Of a DNA stretch of 60,785 nucleotides, positions 17,824 to 26,959 are shown piece by piece. The position numbers and the translations under genes were made by a program. The stretch is from Lachnospiraceae bacterium (GTDB lineage: Bacteria; Bacillota; Clostridia; Lachnospirales; Lachnospiraceae). Numbering within the stretch: the first letter of the stretch is position 1; every line of letters begins with the position of its first letter. Location of the stretch: assembly GCA_017460885.1 (NCBI GenBank), contig JAFUAB010000003.1, forward strand, positions 1-60,785, written 5' to 3'. Under the pieces are notes generated by a model. That model made no database searches. It worked only from the letters and a program-made list of their open reading frames with translations, and was not told the origin of the DNA.

Positions 17824-18894
17824 TTAATACTGCCTGTTGTCAATTACATCCTGAGTAAGCAGTGTCACCGGATATATCTCGTTTCCTATAGTTACGGCCC
17901 TGACCGAATCGTATGAGCTGTACAGTGTTTCGCTTACATACTCCAGCTTATCGGGAGTGTTACCGGACTCAAGCGTATCTATAATGCTTTTGACTCTGGG
18001 ACCGTGAAGCGGGTTGCATTCCACGATACATCCTATGGTTCCTTCCAGGCAATGCTCTATCGCGTCTTCGTTCACTCCGTCAAAGGAAATGACCAGTATA
18101 TCTCCACCGGCGATGTCTCCTCCTGCATGCCTGCCCGCGGCCTCTATGGCTTCAAGCGCCCCGAGTGCTTCGTTATCGTTCTCACAGTAGACCACATTGA
18201 TATTGTTATAGGTTACAAGCATCTGAGCCATTACTTCCCTGCCCTTGGCCTGTGTGAAATCACCCGGCGTTTCCTCGCGCAGGTCCCAGCCGTATTTATC
18301 CGCGTATTCTTCGAGTCCCCTGGTCCTGCCTATCTGGGCGGAAGATCCGAGCGTACCCTGTATATCAACAATATGCAGCTCTCCGCCGCGCAGTCCCTGA
18401 GATTTTGCATAGTTATAGAGCCATTCACAGGCCTTCTGGCCTTCAAGATAAAAATCACTTCCTACCCAGCAGGTAAAGAGTTCCTGGTCGGAGACCTCCA
18501 CCATACGGTCTACTATGATCACAGGTATACCGGCGTCTTTCGCTTCCATCAGTACACTGTCCCAGCCCTCCTGCGTCACCGGAGCAAGCACGATATAATC
18601 AACATTCTGCTGAATGAAGCTTCTGATCGCGGTTATCTGTTTGGACTGCTTCTGCTGTCCGTCCTCAAAAATAAGATCATATCCTGCGTCTCTGGTAAAG
18701 GTTTCCTTCATGGAATCCGAATTGGCGCTTCTCCAGTCGGACTCCGCTCCAAGCTGAGAAAACCCGACAGAAACGGAACCTGTCACCTCCGCGGCAGATT
18801 CCGTTAACTCTCCCATATCCCTGCTGCTTCCGCAGCCGTCCAACATAAGCACGGCCAGCATAACAGCAATCATTTTGATAATTCTTTTCTTCAT
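17824..18894 (-). CDS. Second sugar-binding lipoprotein of the galactofuranose-type importer (YtfQ-like)
   Basis: This 356-aa periplasmic-binding protein is clearly YtfQ-like: GFSQLGAESDWRSAN, DGQQKQSKQITAIRSFI, LAPVTQEGWDSVLMEAKDAG and GELHIVDIQGTLGSSAQ follow E. coli YtfQ closely by eye. The lipoprotein signal ends in LDGC, with an unusual Asp at -2. It is the last gene of the importer cluster, 92 bp after the second permease and behind a strong intergenic hairpin, and it has no obvious ribosome site. It resembles YtfQ more than the first binding protein does, so it could be the main receptor, an alternative one, or a sensor partner for the YesM kinase. Confidence 0.88.
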   Translation of the reverse strand: MKKRIIKMIAVMLAVLMLDGCGSSRDMGELTESAAEVTGSVSVGFSQLGAESDWRSANSDSMKETFTRDAGYDLIFEDGQQKQSKQITAIRSFIQQNVDYIVLAPVTQEGWDSVLMEAKDAGIPVIIVDRMVEVSDQELFTCWVGSDFYLEGQKACEWLYNYAKSQGLRGGELHIVDIQGTLGSSAQIGRTRGLEEYADKYGWDLREETPGDFTQAKGREVMAQMLVTYNNINVVYCENDNEALGALEAIEAAGRHAGGDIAGGDILVISFDGVNEDAIEHCLEGTIGCIVECNPLHGPRVKSIIDTLESGNTPDKLEYVSETLYSSYDSVRAVTIGNEIYPVTLLTQDVIDNRQY

Positions 18895-18923
18895 CTATTC
18901 GTAGCTGCAGGAAAGGACTGTAT

Positions 18924-18954
18924 CGGGGAAACGCTTTGATCAGCGTCTCCCCGG
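18924..18954 (-). other. Intergenic hairpin between permease and second binding protein
   Basis: CGGGGAAACGCT and AGCGTCTCCCCGG form an 11-12-bp stem with a 6-nt loop TTGATC. There is no T-run, so it is more likely an mRNA-stabilising or processing hairpin than a terminator. The AAACGCT...AGCGTTT core also resembles the left hairpin of the repeat module at 43018-43039. Confidence 0.6.
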
Positions 18955-18986
18955 CTCTTCTTAAACCTGTGAATACACTACAGGAA

Positions 18987-20021
18987 CTATTTGGATTTGC
19001 GTGCAAGCACCACACTCTGTATAACAAGGAATATACAAAGCATAACAGCTACCGTGATCCCTGTCCACCATGCCTGATCAAATCCGGCACTCGATACGAT
19101 GTTTTTGATCGTACTCAGGGACAAAACGCCAAACAGTGTACCGATGATATTTCCCACACCTCCGGTAAGCATTGTACCACCGATTATGGACGAAGCGATA
19201 GCATTCATTTCGGCTCCGCTGGCATGTGAGGCCGATCCGCTTCCCACATGCATGAAGTACACATACCCGCCTATGCCTGCCAGTATCGAGCATATAAGAT
19301 GTGCCAGGAATTTGGTCTTTTTTACATTGATACCGAGCATCAGAGCACTCTGCCTGTTGCCGCCAACCGCATAGAAGTTACGGCCGAGTTTGGTCCATCT
19401 GAGCATAACGAACATCAGAATAACCACCAGAAGCGCTATTACAACTCCTATCTCCACATAGGCATTTACAAAATCTCCGTTTTTGTTGACGCTGCCGATC
19501 CCCGGCAGATAGATACGGGTGTTTTTGAGTGCCACAAAGGATTCGTTCTCGACATTGAAAGGTGCCGTGTTTACGATGGTAGTCATGCCTCTGGCAAAGA
19601 ACATTCCGGCCAGTGATACGATGAAAGGCTGTATATCGAGATATGCTACCAGATATCCCTGAACCATACCGAACAGCAGACCTATGAGCAAAGCCAGACC
19701 CATCGAAGCTATGAGCGATCCGCCCTTCATATCCAGCAAAACGGCGCAGCTCATACTGATAAGTGCCGTAACACCGCCGACCGAAATATCGATGCCTCCT
19801 GTGATCATTACCAGACTCATTCCGCAGGAAAGGATGATAAGTGCAGCGTTTTCATTGAGGATGTTGCAGAATGTCTGCGGCTTCAGAAAACCTTTACCCA
19901 GAAACAGCATCGCGAAGATATACATCAATGCAAATACCACTATGGTGATCGTCAGCAGAAGATTCGTATCCGACATGTTCTTGAGTGTGGTCTTAAGATC
20001 GATCTTCTTATTCTTTTCCAT
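18987..20021 (-). CDS. CUT2-family sugar ABC permease (YjfF-like)
   Basis: This 344-aa membrane protein has 8-10 hydrophobic segments and the CUT2 permease signature (ILSCGMSLVMITGGIDISVGGV, then IGGTMLTGGVGNIIGT). It would pair with the neighbouring permease as a heterodimer. Its ribosome site GGGGGTGG lies inside the end of the upstream permease gene (1-bp gap). The N-terminal MEKNKKIDLKTTLKN is cytoplasmic. Confidence 0.9.
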   Translation of the reverse strand: MEKNKKIDLKTTLKNMSDTNLLLTITIVVFALMYIFAMLFLGKGFLKPQTFCNILNENAALIILSCGMSLVMITGGIDISVGGVTALISMSCAVLLDMKGGSLIASMGLALLIGLLFGMVQGYLVAYLDIQPFIVSLAGMFFARGMTTIVNTAPFNVENESFVALKNTRIYLPGIGSVNKNGDFVNAYVEIGVVIALLVVILMFVMLRWTKLGRNFYAVGGNRQSALMLGINVKKTKFLAHLICSILAGIGGYVYFMHVGSGSASHASGAEMNAIASSIIGGTMLTGGVGNIIGTLFGVLSLSTIKNIVSSAGFDQAWWTGITVAVMLCIFLVIQSVVLARKSK

Positions 20022-20022
20022 C

Positions 20023-21108
20023 TTATGCCACCCCCTTTGCCGAATTGCCCGCTTTTATCTTCTTCATGATATCCTGTGCCTTCTCCCGGACTACAGGCGC
20101 CGAGGCGACTACCAGAATGATGACTACCACAGCCTTGTATGCCGGCAGTGCATCGGATTTAACATTGAACTTGTACAAAGTCGTGGTAAGAGCCTGGATA
20201 ACATACGCTCCCAGGATTGAAGCCCACATATTGAACTTACCGCCGCTGAGTGCATTCCCGCCCAGTGCTACCGCCAGGATCGCATCCATCTCTATATCCT
20301 TTGCGATCACCGAATAGTTGATCGTGGAAAGGCGGCTGGTCTTGATCAGAGCGGCAACCGCCACGCACAGACCAAGGATAATAAATGTCAGTATCTTGAT
20401 CATGGCAGGGTTAAGACCGTTCAGCCTGGCTGCTCTCTCGTTTATGCCCACTGCCTGGGTATACAGACCGAGGGTCGTGAATTTCAGCACCAGGAAGATC
20501 ACAGCCACACATAAGGCGGCAATAAAGAAAGGTACCGGTATGGGTATTCCCGGGATAAGTCCTCCGAAATATGCAAATCTGGGATCATTTACGATGGGAA
20601 GCTCGTTGTTGTTTATCCATGCGGCGATGGATCTTCCCGCTGTATACAATATCAGGGTGGCAACCATCGGCTGGATCTTGAAGATCGCTACGAGTATGCC
20701 GTTGAATGCTCCGAAAAGAGCCGCAACAACACATGCGATCAAAAAGGCCACAATGATGGGCGCCTGAACCTCATCAGCACGCGAATTCGTTCCGCAGAGG
20801 ACTCTCAGGATCACCGAACCGGCTATTGCTATTGCCGCACCTACGGAAATATCCTGACCTCCGCTGGCCGAGGTAACCAGTGTCATTCCGATGGCCAGGA
20901 TCGCGAGCTCCGAGCCGTAATCAAGTATCGTGATGAGATATCCGCTGAGCACCGGGTTGCCTGAACTGTTGTATCCCAGTGAGATCCTGAAAAATCCCGG
21001 ATCTGCGATCAGATTAAACAGCAGGATTATGAACAGTGCTGCAATCGGAATAAATATCTGTTTTCTGAAAAGATCCGATATGACAAATTTAGATTTCTGA
21101 TTGGCCAT
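20023..21108 (-). CDS. CUT2-family sugar ABC permease (YtfT-like)
   Basis: The 361-aa permease shows the same family signature (LAIGMTLVTSASGGQDISVGAAIA and ALGGNALSGGKFNMWASILGAY). Two different permeases plus one duplicated ATPase match the YtfT/YjfF galactofuranose importer rather than the single-permease ribose or xylose systems. The start codon overlaps the ATPase stop (TAATG), indicating coupling. Confidence 0.9.
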   Translation of the reverse strand: MANQKSKFVISDLFRKQIFIPIAALFIILLFNLIADPGFFRISLGYNSSGNPVLSGYLITILDYGSELAILAIGMTLVTSASGGQDISVGAAIAIAGSVILRVLCGTNSRADEVQAPIIVAFLIACVVAALFGAFNGILVAIFKIQPMVATLILYTAGRSIAAWINNNELPIVNDPRFAYFGGLIPGIPIPVPFFIAALCVAVIFLVLKFTTLGLYTQAVGINERAARLNGLNPAMIKILTFIILGLCVAVAALIKTSRLSTINYSVIAKDIEMDAILAVALGGNALSGGKFNMWASILGAYVIQALTTTLYKFNVKSDALPAYKAVVVIILVVASAPVVREKAQDIMKKIKAGNSAKGVA

Positions 21109-22622
21109 TATTTGTCACCTCCCGCGATCGTACTCATTATCTTGTTCTGATTGAGATCCGAACCCGAAAGCTCTCCAACCTTATGCAGATCTCTCATTAC
21201 CACCAGTCTCGAGCAGGTTCTCAGCATCTCGTCGGTCTCGGACGAAATGAAGGTTACGCTCATACCCTCTCCGGCAAGCTTCAGAACGAGCCTCTGGATA
21301 TCAACCTTGGTACCGATATCGATACCTCTCGTAGGTTCGTCCAGTATCAGGTATTCCGGATGGGTAAGGAGCCATCTGGCAAGAATGACCTTCTGCTGGT
21401 TACCGCCCGAAAGAGACTTGATCGGGGTATCCTCCGAAGCTGTCTTTACGGACAGCATTTTGATATATTCTTTAGCAAGCTTATACTGTTCGGATCTCTT
21501 GTATGGTTTAAAGAATCCTCTCAGAACCTGGGCTGCAAGAAGAATATTCTCACGTACGCTCAGATCTCCTATGATACCGTCAACCTTACGATCCTCCGGC
21601 AGATATCCTATACCGTTCTTCATCGCGTCAAGCGGTACTTTGATCTTAACCTCCTTACCGTTGATCTTAACGGTTCCGCCGAGCACTCTGTCGGCACCGA
21701 AAATTGCCCTGACGCATTCGCTTCGTCCGGAACCGAGCAGTCCTGTAAAGCCGTTCACCTCACCCTTGTTTATATAGAAATCAAACGGATGTATACCGGA
21801 GTTGCTGTGCAGTCCGTTAACCTCCAGAAGAGGTACGTCATCCTTAACGGCACCGCTGCCGTCAGATTCCTCCTTGATCTCGGAAAGATCGTTCATTTCC
21901 TTACCGAGCATCTTGCTGACAAGCTCAAGTCTAGGCAGCTTCTCTATTTCATACTCTCCGATCAGCTGACCGTCTCGAAGAACCGTGATCTTGTCGCAAA
22001 CCTCGTACACCTGATCCAGGAAATGGGTTACAAATATGATGCCTACTCCCTTTGCCTTCAGATCCCGCATAAGCTTAAAGAGCTTTGCCACTTCATTATC
22101 ATCCAGACTGGATGTTGGTTCATCCAGGATCAGAACCTTACATTCCATATCGACGGCTCTCGCAATGGCTATCATCTGCTGTACCGCTATGGAACAGTTG
22201 GACAGCTGCATCGTCGCCGTGGCGGGAATATCCAGCGACTCCAGTATCCTGGTAGTTTCCTTATTCATTTGTGACCACTTAAGGGTTGCTCCCTTTCCGC
22301 GGCCGATAAACATGTTTTCCGCAACAGACAGATTGGGACAGAGCGTGATCTCCTGGTACACGGTACTGATGCCGAGATTCTGGGCATCCTGAGGAGATCT
22401 GATGGATATTTCGCCTTCGTGTCCCTTCAAATAAATACTTCCGCCGTCCTTGGGATATACACCGGTAAGAACCTTGATAAGTGTGGATTTACCGGCTCCG
22501 TTCTCCCCCATCAGTGCATGGATCTCCCCTTCGCAAAGGGTAAAATCCACGTTCTGCAGGGCCTTGACACCCGGAAAGATCTTGTCTATACCTCGCATCT
22601 CAAGTACAGATTTTTCTTTCAC
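21108..22622 (-). CDS. CUT2-family sugar ABC ATPase (YtfR-like)
   Basis: The 504-aa protein has two tandem nucleotide-binding domains. The first has a full Walker A (GENGAGKST), Q-loop (STVYQE) and Walker B (VLILDEPTSSLD). The second has a degenerate Walker A (GLLGSGRSE), signature LSGGNQQKV and Walker B (YLILDEPTRGID), as is normal for this family. Translation starts at GTG (22622) with GGAGG 9 nt upstream. It energises the two permeases. Confidence 0.93.
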   Translation of the reverse strand: MKEKSVLEMRGIDKIFPGVKALQNVDFTLCEGEIHALMGENGAGKSTLIKVLTGVYPKDGGSIYLKGHEGEISIRSPQDAQNLGISTVYQEITLCPNLSVAENMFIGRGKGATLKWSQMNKETTRILESLDIPATATMQLSNCSIAVQQMIAIARAVDMECKVLILDEPTSSLDDNEVAKLFKLMRDLKAKGVGIIFVTHFLDQVYEVCDKITVLRDGQLIGEYEIEKLPRLELVSKMLGKEMNDLSEIKEESDGSGAVKDDVPLLEVNGLHSNSGIHPFDFYINKGEVNGFTGLLGSGRSECVRAIFGADRVLGGTVKINGKEVKIKVPLDAMKNGIGYLPEDRKVDGIIGDLSVRENILLAAQVLRGFFKPYKRSEQYKLAKEYIKMLSVKTASEDTPIKSLSGGNQQKVILARWLLTHPEYLILDEPTRGIDIGTKVDIQRLVLKLAGEGMSVTFISSETDEMLRTCSRLVVMRDLHKVGELSGSDLNQNKIMSTIAGGDK

Positions 22623-22644
22623 CTAAGCTACCTCCGTTAGAAAA

Positions 22645-22682
22645 GGCGCGGCCGGCTGAAAATGAATTGCCGATGCCGCGCC
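22645..22682 (-). terminator. Attenuator-type hairpin between the first binding protein and the ATPase gene
   Basis: On the minus strand GGCGCGG, an inner CGGC/GCCG stem, and CCGCGCC are followed by TTTTCT. This is a plausible partial terminator, which would give more binding protein than transporter, as often found in importer operons. Confidence 0.65.
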
Positions 22683-22714
22683 TCTGACTTCATATACTCT
22701 TAAATACTGACTGA

Positions 22715-23719
22715 TCAGATTCCGTATTTCTCTACATCATCAGCTGTGATGGTCGATGCATCAAAGCCCTTTTCTGTCATGATGATAACTTTGTCGCTGA
22801 TGGTCTGGCCTGCTTCAAGCTTCTTGATGATATCGTCGATATAGGATGACTGGAAAGGATTGCACTGTCCGTCATAGTTCCAGTTCTTGTCAAGCAGTTC
22901 CTGAAGTGCCCACTTGTTGCAGTCGAAGCCCATGATGATGACATCGCCGTCAACTCCGTGAGAAATGTTAGCTGCGTCAAGAGCTGCAACAGCACCCTTA
23001 GCCATATCGTCGTTCTCAGCATAGATTACGTTGAAGCTTGCTCCGGAGTCGATCTGTGACTGAACGATCTGCTGAGCTGTCTCTGCGTTCCACTCTGCTG
23101 TCTGCTGGGTAACGATGTTCCAGTTGGACTCTGCCGCTACCTTTGCGTCAAGAGCACCGGTACGTCCCTGCTGAGCTGCCGAACCCATAACACCCTGGAT
23201 ATGGATCACATTGTACTCGGGAAGGTTCTGGCTTGCGAGCCAGTCAACTGCTGTCTGGCCTTCCTGTGCCATATCGGAAACTATACTTGCTACATAGAGA
23301 TCTTCGCTTGCGTCGATTGTACGGTCAAAAAGGATAACCTTGATGCCTGCATCCTGAGCATCCTTAAGAACCGAATCCCAGCCTGATGTATCAGCTGCGG
23401 AAAGGAGCAGATAATCTACACCGTCCTGGATGAACTTCTGCGCTGCTGCGATCTGTTCATCATTCTTAAGAGAATAAGCAAATGAAGCCTGATAGCCGTT
23501 GGCCTCGGTAAACGTAGCCTTCAGATCCTTATCATTGGCTGTACGATATCCGGACTCGTTGGGGTCGTTGTTGATGATACCAACCTTGATAAGTCCGCCT
23601 GACGAACCTGATGATGCCGAACTGTCTGCAGATGCACTGCTGCCGGCACCTGATCCGCAGGCCGTAAGTCCGAGCACCATTGTTGCAGCCATGAGTACTG
23701 CCAAAAGTTTCTTCTTCAT
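22715..23719 (-). CDS. First sugar-binding lipoprotein of the CUT2 importer
   Basis: This 334-aa protein has a canonical lipoprotein signal (MKKKLLAVLMAATMVLGLTAC), a Ser/Gly-rich spacer and a type I periplasmic-binding fold (VGIINNDPNESGYRTAND, LLLSAADTSGWDSVLKDAQDAG, VIHIQGVMGSAAQQGRTGA). AGGAGG lies 8 nt before the ATG at 23719; the longer ORF to 23755 lacks a site. It leads the importer operon, and a regulated promoter is visible upstream. Ligand residues cannot be assigned by eye. Confidence 0.92.
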   Translation of the reverse strand: MKKKLLAVLMAATMVLGLTACGSGAGSSASADSSASSGSSGGLIKVGIINNDPNESGYRTANDKDLKATFTEANGYQASFAYSLKNDEQIAAAQKFIQDGVDYLLLSAADTSGWDSVLKDAQDAGIKVILFDRTIDASEDLYVASIVSDMAQEGQTAVDWLASQNLPEYNVIHIQGVMGSAAQQGRTGALDAKVAAESNWNIVTQQTAEWNAETAQQIVQSQIDSGASFNVIYAENDDMAKGAVAALDAANISHGVDGDVIIMGFDCNKWALQELLDKNWNYDGQCNPFQSSYIDDIIKKLEAGQTISDKVIIMTEKGFDASTITADDVEKYGI

Positions 23720-23778
23720 AAGATATTTCCTCCTGTAAAATGAAATCATCCCCAAAGGACCATTCCTTTGTTAAGACG

Positions 23779-23808
23779 ATTATAAAGCTGTTTAAACGTT
23801 TTACTCAA
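23779..23808 (-). promoter_or_regulatory. Promoter of the sugar-importer operon
   Basis: On the minus strand TTGAGT (23808-23803), an 18-bp spacer and TATAAT (23784-23779) precede the first binding-protein gene by about 60 bp. The spacer contains a LacI-type palindrome. Confidence 0.65.
23790..23804. promoter_or_regulatory. LacI-type operator in the importer promoter spacer
   Basis: GTTTAAACGTTTTAC is centred on the 8-bp palindrome AAACGTTT, and its half TAAAACG is shared with the operator at 11454-11478. It lies between -35 and -10, where a repressor would block polymerase. A CcpA-like regulator is an alternative to the local LacI protein. Confidence 0.5.
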
Positions 23809-23894
23809 TGAGGATTGATTTGCAGAAAGTTGAATTTTTTATCACTTAAGATCCTGAGGTTCAAAATAATACGATTGAGGTGGAAAAATCTATT

Positions 23895-25340
23895 TCAGAC
23901 AGTCTTATCTGGCAGTGTGATCGTTACAACCGTGCCCTCCCCGTAGGCGCTGTCAAGTGAGATCCCGTACCCGTCACCGGCTCTTAAACGGATCCTTTCA
24001 TTAACGTTATACAATCCATACAGATCCCCTCTGTCGGGATCCTGATGTGCAATACTTTCCCTGACGGTATCGAGTCTCTCCGCAGTCATGCCGATCCCGT
24101 CATCGCTCACCCGAAGCAATATCTCACCGTCTTTAGCTTCACCGGTAATACGGATATGTCCCATCCCTCTCTTATTTTTGATCCCGTGATACAGAGCGTT
24201 CTCAACCAGCGGCTGTATGGTGATCTTGGGTATGATGCGGTCGGTTATCTCTTCGGGCACATCTATTTCATATGACAGGATATCCTGATATCTGACCTGC
24301 TGTATCTCAAGATAGCTCCGGGCATGCCTCAGTTCTTCGCCGATGCTTATATTGTCTTTGCCCTGATTCAATGAAGTCCTGAAGAAATTGGACAGGGAGC
24401 CGACCATGCTGACTACCCTCTCCTGATCCCCGGTCTCGGCCAGCCATACGATCGTATCCAGCGTATTATACAGGAAATGCGGATTGATCTGAGCCTGGAG
24501 AAGCTCAAGTTCAGCATGTCTGAGTCTGATCTGTTCAAGGGTTACAGTATCTAACAGCTCCTCGATCTTATCGATCATCCGGTTCAGGGATTCACCCAGA
24601 TCCCTGACCTCTCCGCCGTATTCGATATGGGTTCGCATACTCATATTTCCCCCGGCTACCTCTCGGGTAACATCCCTGATCTCATAGATCGGACGCAGTA
24701 TAGATCTGGGTATGACCACCGAAAAAATGATCGTGACCACAAGAAGGATAACCGCAACCACGACAGTTATCCTGATGATCATAAGAGAATTGTGCTCTAC
24801 CTGTTCTCTTGTCTCCTGTATGTCACGGATCTCATTAAAGATATATTCGTTCAGCGTCTCACTGATCAGTGAGGTCACGATCTGAACGTCGTTTTCCCAT
24901 ATAAGCAGGTTTTCATCATAACGGTTGCCGGTCGCGAGGTTCAGTTCTATTCGCTCGATATATTTCTGCAGATTGTCCAGATACTGCCTTGCACTCTCAA
25001 GGATAGCGATATCCGTTTCGGAGTCCGTCAGTTCAAACAGTTTATCGACGATCCCGTTGGCATCATCCAGAAGCTTATAGATGCTTGATTCCTCGATGGT
25101 CTTGTTCTCCACGATCAAAAGATAGGTTTCATAATCGAAATCATCCTTAAAATCCAGTGAAAAGCTACTGGCAACAACGGCCGACTCGATCATATCCTTG
25201 TATCGGCGGTTACCCAGATAAAGGTTGATAACGCATACTATCACCAGCGCCATCATCGGAACCAGTACGGCGATATACGAAATACGTATCTTATTGGCTA
25301 TATCGAGATCACGATAAATCTCACGCATTTTACTGATCAC
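23895..25340 (-). CDS. YesM/LytS-type sensor histidine kinase
   Basis: This 481-aa membrane kinase has an N-terminal membrane segment (~18-38), an extracellular helical domain (~40-185), a second membrane segment (~188-212), HAMP, then a His_kinase domain with the phospho-histidine in QINPHFLYNTLDTIVW and a HATPase_c domain (VENALYHGIKNK, DDGIGM). Translation starts at GTG (25340) with GGAG 6 nt upstream, overlapping the regulator stop by 11 bp. The sensor domain has no evident Cache fold and may read a binding protein. Confidence 0.93.
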   Translation of the reverse strand: MISKMREIYRDLDIANKIRISYIAVLVPMMALVIVCVINLYLGNRRYKDMIESAVVASSFSLDFKDDFDYETYLLIVENKTIEESSIYKLLDDANGIVDKLFELTDSETDIAILESARQYLDNLQKYIERIELNLATGNRYDENLLIWENDVQIVTSLISETLNEYIFNEIRDIQETREQVEHNSLMIIRITVVVAVILLVVTIIFSVVIPRSILRPIYEIRDVTREVAGGNMSMRTHIEYGGEVRDLGESLNRMIDKIEELLDTVTLEQIRLRHAELELLQAQINPHFLYNTLDTIVWLAETGDQERVVSMVGSLSNFFRTSLNQGKDNISIGEELRHARSYLEIQQVRYQDILSYEIDVPEEITDRIIPKITIQPLVENALYHGIKNKRGMGHIRITGEAKDGEILLRVSDDGIGMTAERLDTVRESIAHQDPDRGDLYGLYNVNERIRLRAGDGYGISLDSAYGEGTVVTITLPDKTV

Positions 25341-26958
25341 GGTCAGCTCCGTCCCTGTACTGTGTAGGAGTCATTCCTGTGGCCTTTTTGAATACATAAG
25401 AGAAATAGTGAGGATCTCTGTATCCGATCTCGGCGGCGATCTCCGAGCTCTTCATGGCAGTGCATCTGAGTGCCTCCTTGGCCTTGCTTATCCTGTAATC
25501 GATCAGATATCTGCTGAGAGTTGAGCCTGTCTGCTGACTGAATATCATGCTCAGATGATTGGGACTGAACCTGACCACCTCTGCCAGCTTATTCAGCGTA
25601 AGATCCTCATCGGAATAGTTTTCTTCTATGTAACCGATAACCTTGTCAACAACATCCTTATATTTGTTATGGGATATGTTATCCCTGACCGAAAGTGCCT
25701 GTGAGATCAGCCTTTTGCAATAAGCCTCCACGGTCTCGGCACTCATCACGGTCTCGGCCGCCGAATCCGGAGTCTCGATCTCACCCTTGTCGGCTCCCAG
25801 TGCGGTTATAAAATCCGCAACAGTAAAGTATGTATCCATAGCGACATACTGCCTGAACAGAAGCGACCGCAGGCTCTTCCTGCCGCCGATGCTGTTCAGA
25901 AACTCGACGACGAAATAATCCGTTTCTCCGGAATTACCGGTCTTGAGAAATTCCGACAGTCTCTGACGATCCGCATTCTTCATGTCTATGGATCTGATAC
26001 CGGGTTCATCGGAGGATGACTGATCGACGATCCCCGAAATCTCATCCCAGCTGTAGATTATCCTGTTGGCCGAATCAAAATACCTGTGGGCAAAGGCGGA
26101 TCCCGCCGGGTCATAGCTTCGTCCGATCTCACTGAGCCGGTCAACGATACATCCGACGCCGCCGTAATACCTTACTCCGTCAAATTCCCCGACAATGGAT
26201 TTAAACTCCTCGCCACAGTCAAATATGAGCTTCTTCATAGAGTCGGTATCATCACTCTTAAAGATCACCGCATGACCGTCTATATCTCTGTCAAAAACCA
26301 GAAAATCCCCGGAATGACGCATACTCCATTCATGGAGTCTTATCCCCATCTCCCTGTTCAGGCTCTCATCGGTGCCCTGATCCGACGACTCTATATGTGC
26401 GGTGACCAGCATCAGACAGTATACAGATGCCCTCAGATCGATATTTAAGACCTCAGCCTTTTCAAAAAGCTCAGACAGCGACAGATCTCCGTTGATAAGC
26501 CCAACAAAGAAATCCCTGCGGCTTTTCTGGATATCCTCCTCCATATCGTTGCGGTACTTGATGTCGCTCTCCCTTTCACGCTGCTTCTTCTCGATGCTGT
26601 CCTTAAGCTCGTCAAGCTCCCGTATCAGATCCTGGGCGCCTATCGGTTTGGTCAGGTACTTGGATACTCCCAGCGAAATGGCTTCCTGTGCGTAGCTGAA
26701 TTCCTCATATCCCGACAATATGATGATCTCCATATAGGGGAATTCCCTCCGGATCTGGCGGGTAAGCTCAAGACCGTCCATAAACGGCATCTTGATATCG
26801 GTTATCACGATATCGGGAACAGCTTTTCTGATGAGCGGCAAAGCCATCTCTCCGTCCGGAGCCTCCCCGCAAAACTCATAACCGTGGGCAGCCCAATCTA
26901 TTTTTTTGATTCCTTCTCTGACGACAAATTCGTCCTCTACAAGTACTATCTTGATCAT
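25330..26958 (-). CDS. YesN/AraC-type response regulator
   Basis: This 542-aa regulator has an N-terminal receiver (acidic D9/E10, phospho-acceptor D54 in VITDIKMPFMDG, conserved K in YLTKPIG), a long middle region, and a C-terminal AraC double helix-turn-helix (LTLNKLAEVVRFSPNHLSMIF, IAAEIGYRDPHYFSYVFKK). It partners with the overlapping YesM kinase and very likely activates the importer just downstream. It begins 1 bp before the end of the pseudouridine synthase gene. Confidence 0.94.
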   Translation of the reverse strand: MIKIVLVEDEFVVREGIKKIDWAAHGYEFCGEAPDGEMALPLIRKAVPDIVITDIKMPFMDGLELTRQIRREFPYMEIIILSGYEEFSYAQEAISLGVSKYLTKPIGAQDLIRELDELKDSIEKKQRERESDIKYRNDMEEDIQKSRRDFFVGLINGDLSLSELFEKAEVLNIDLRASVYCLMLVTAHIESSDQGTDESLNREMGIRLHEWSMRHSGDFLVFDRDIDGHAVIFKSDDTDSMKKLIFDCGEEFKSIVGEFDGVRYYGGVGCIVDRLSEIGRSYDPAGSAFAHRYFDSANRIIYSWDEISGIVDQSSSDEPGIRSIDMKNADRQRLSEFLKTGNSGETDYFVVEFLNSIGGRKSLRSLLFRQYVAMDTYFTVADFITALGADKGEIETPDSAAETVMSAETVEAYCKRLISQALSVRDNISHNKYKDVVDKVIGYIEENYSDEDLTLNKLAEVVRFSPNHLSMIFSQQTGSTLSRYLIDYRISKAKEALRCTAMKSSEIAAEIGYRDPHYFSYVFKKATGMTPTQYRDGADRDQ

Positions 26959-26959
26959 A

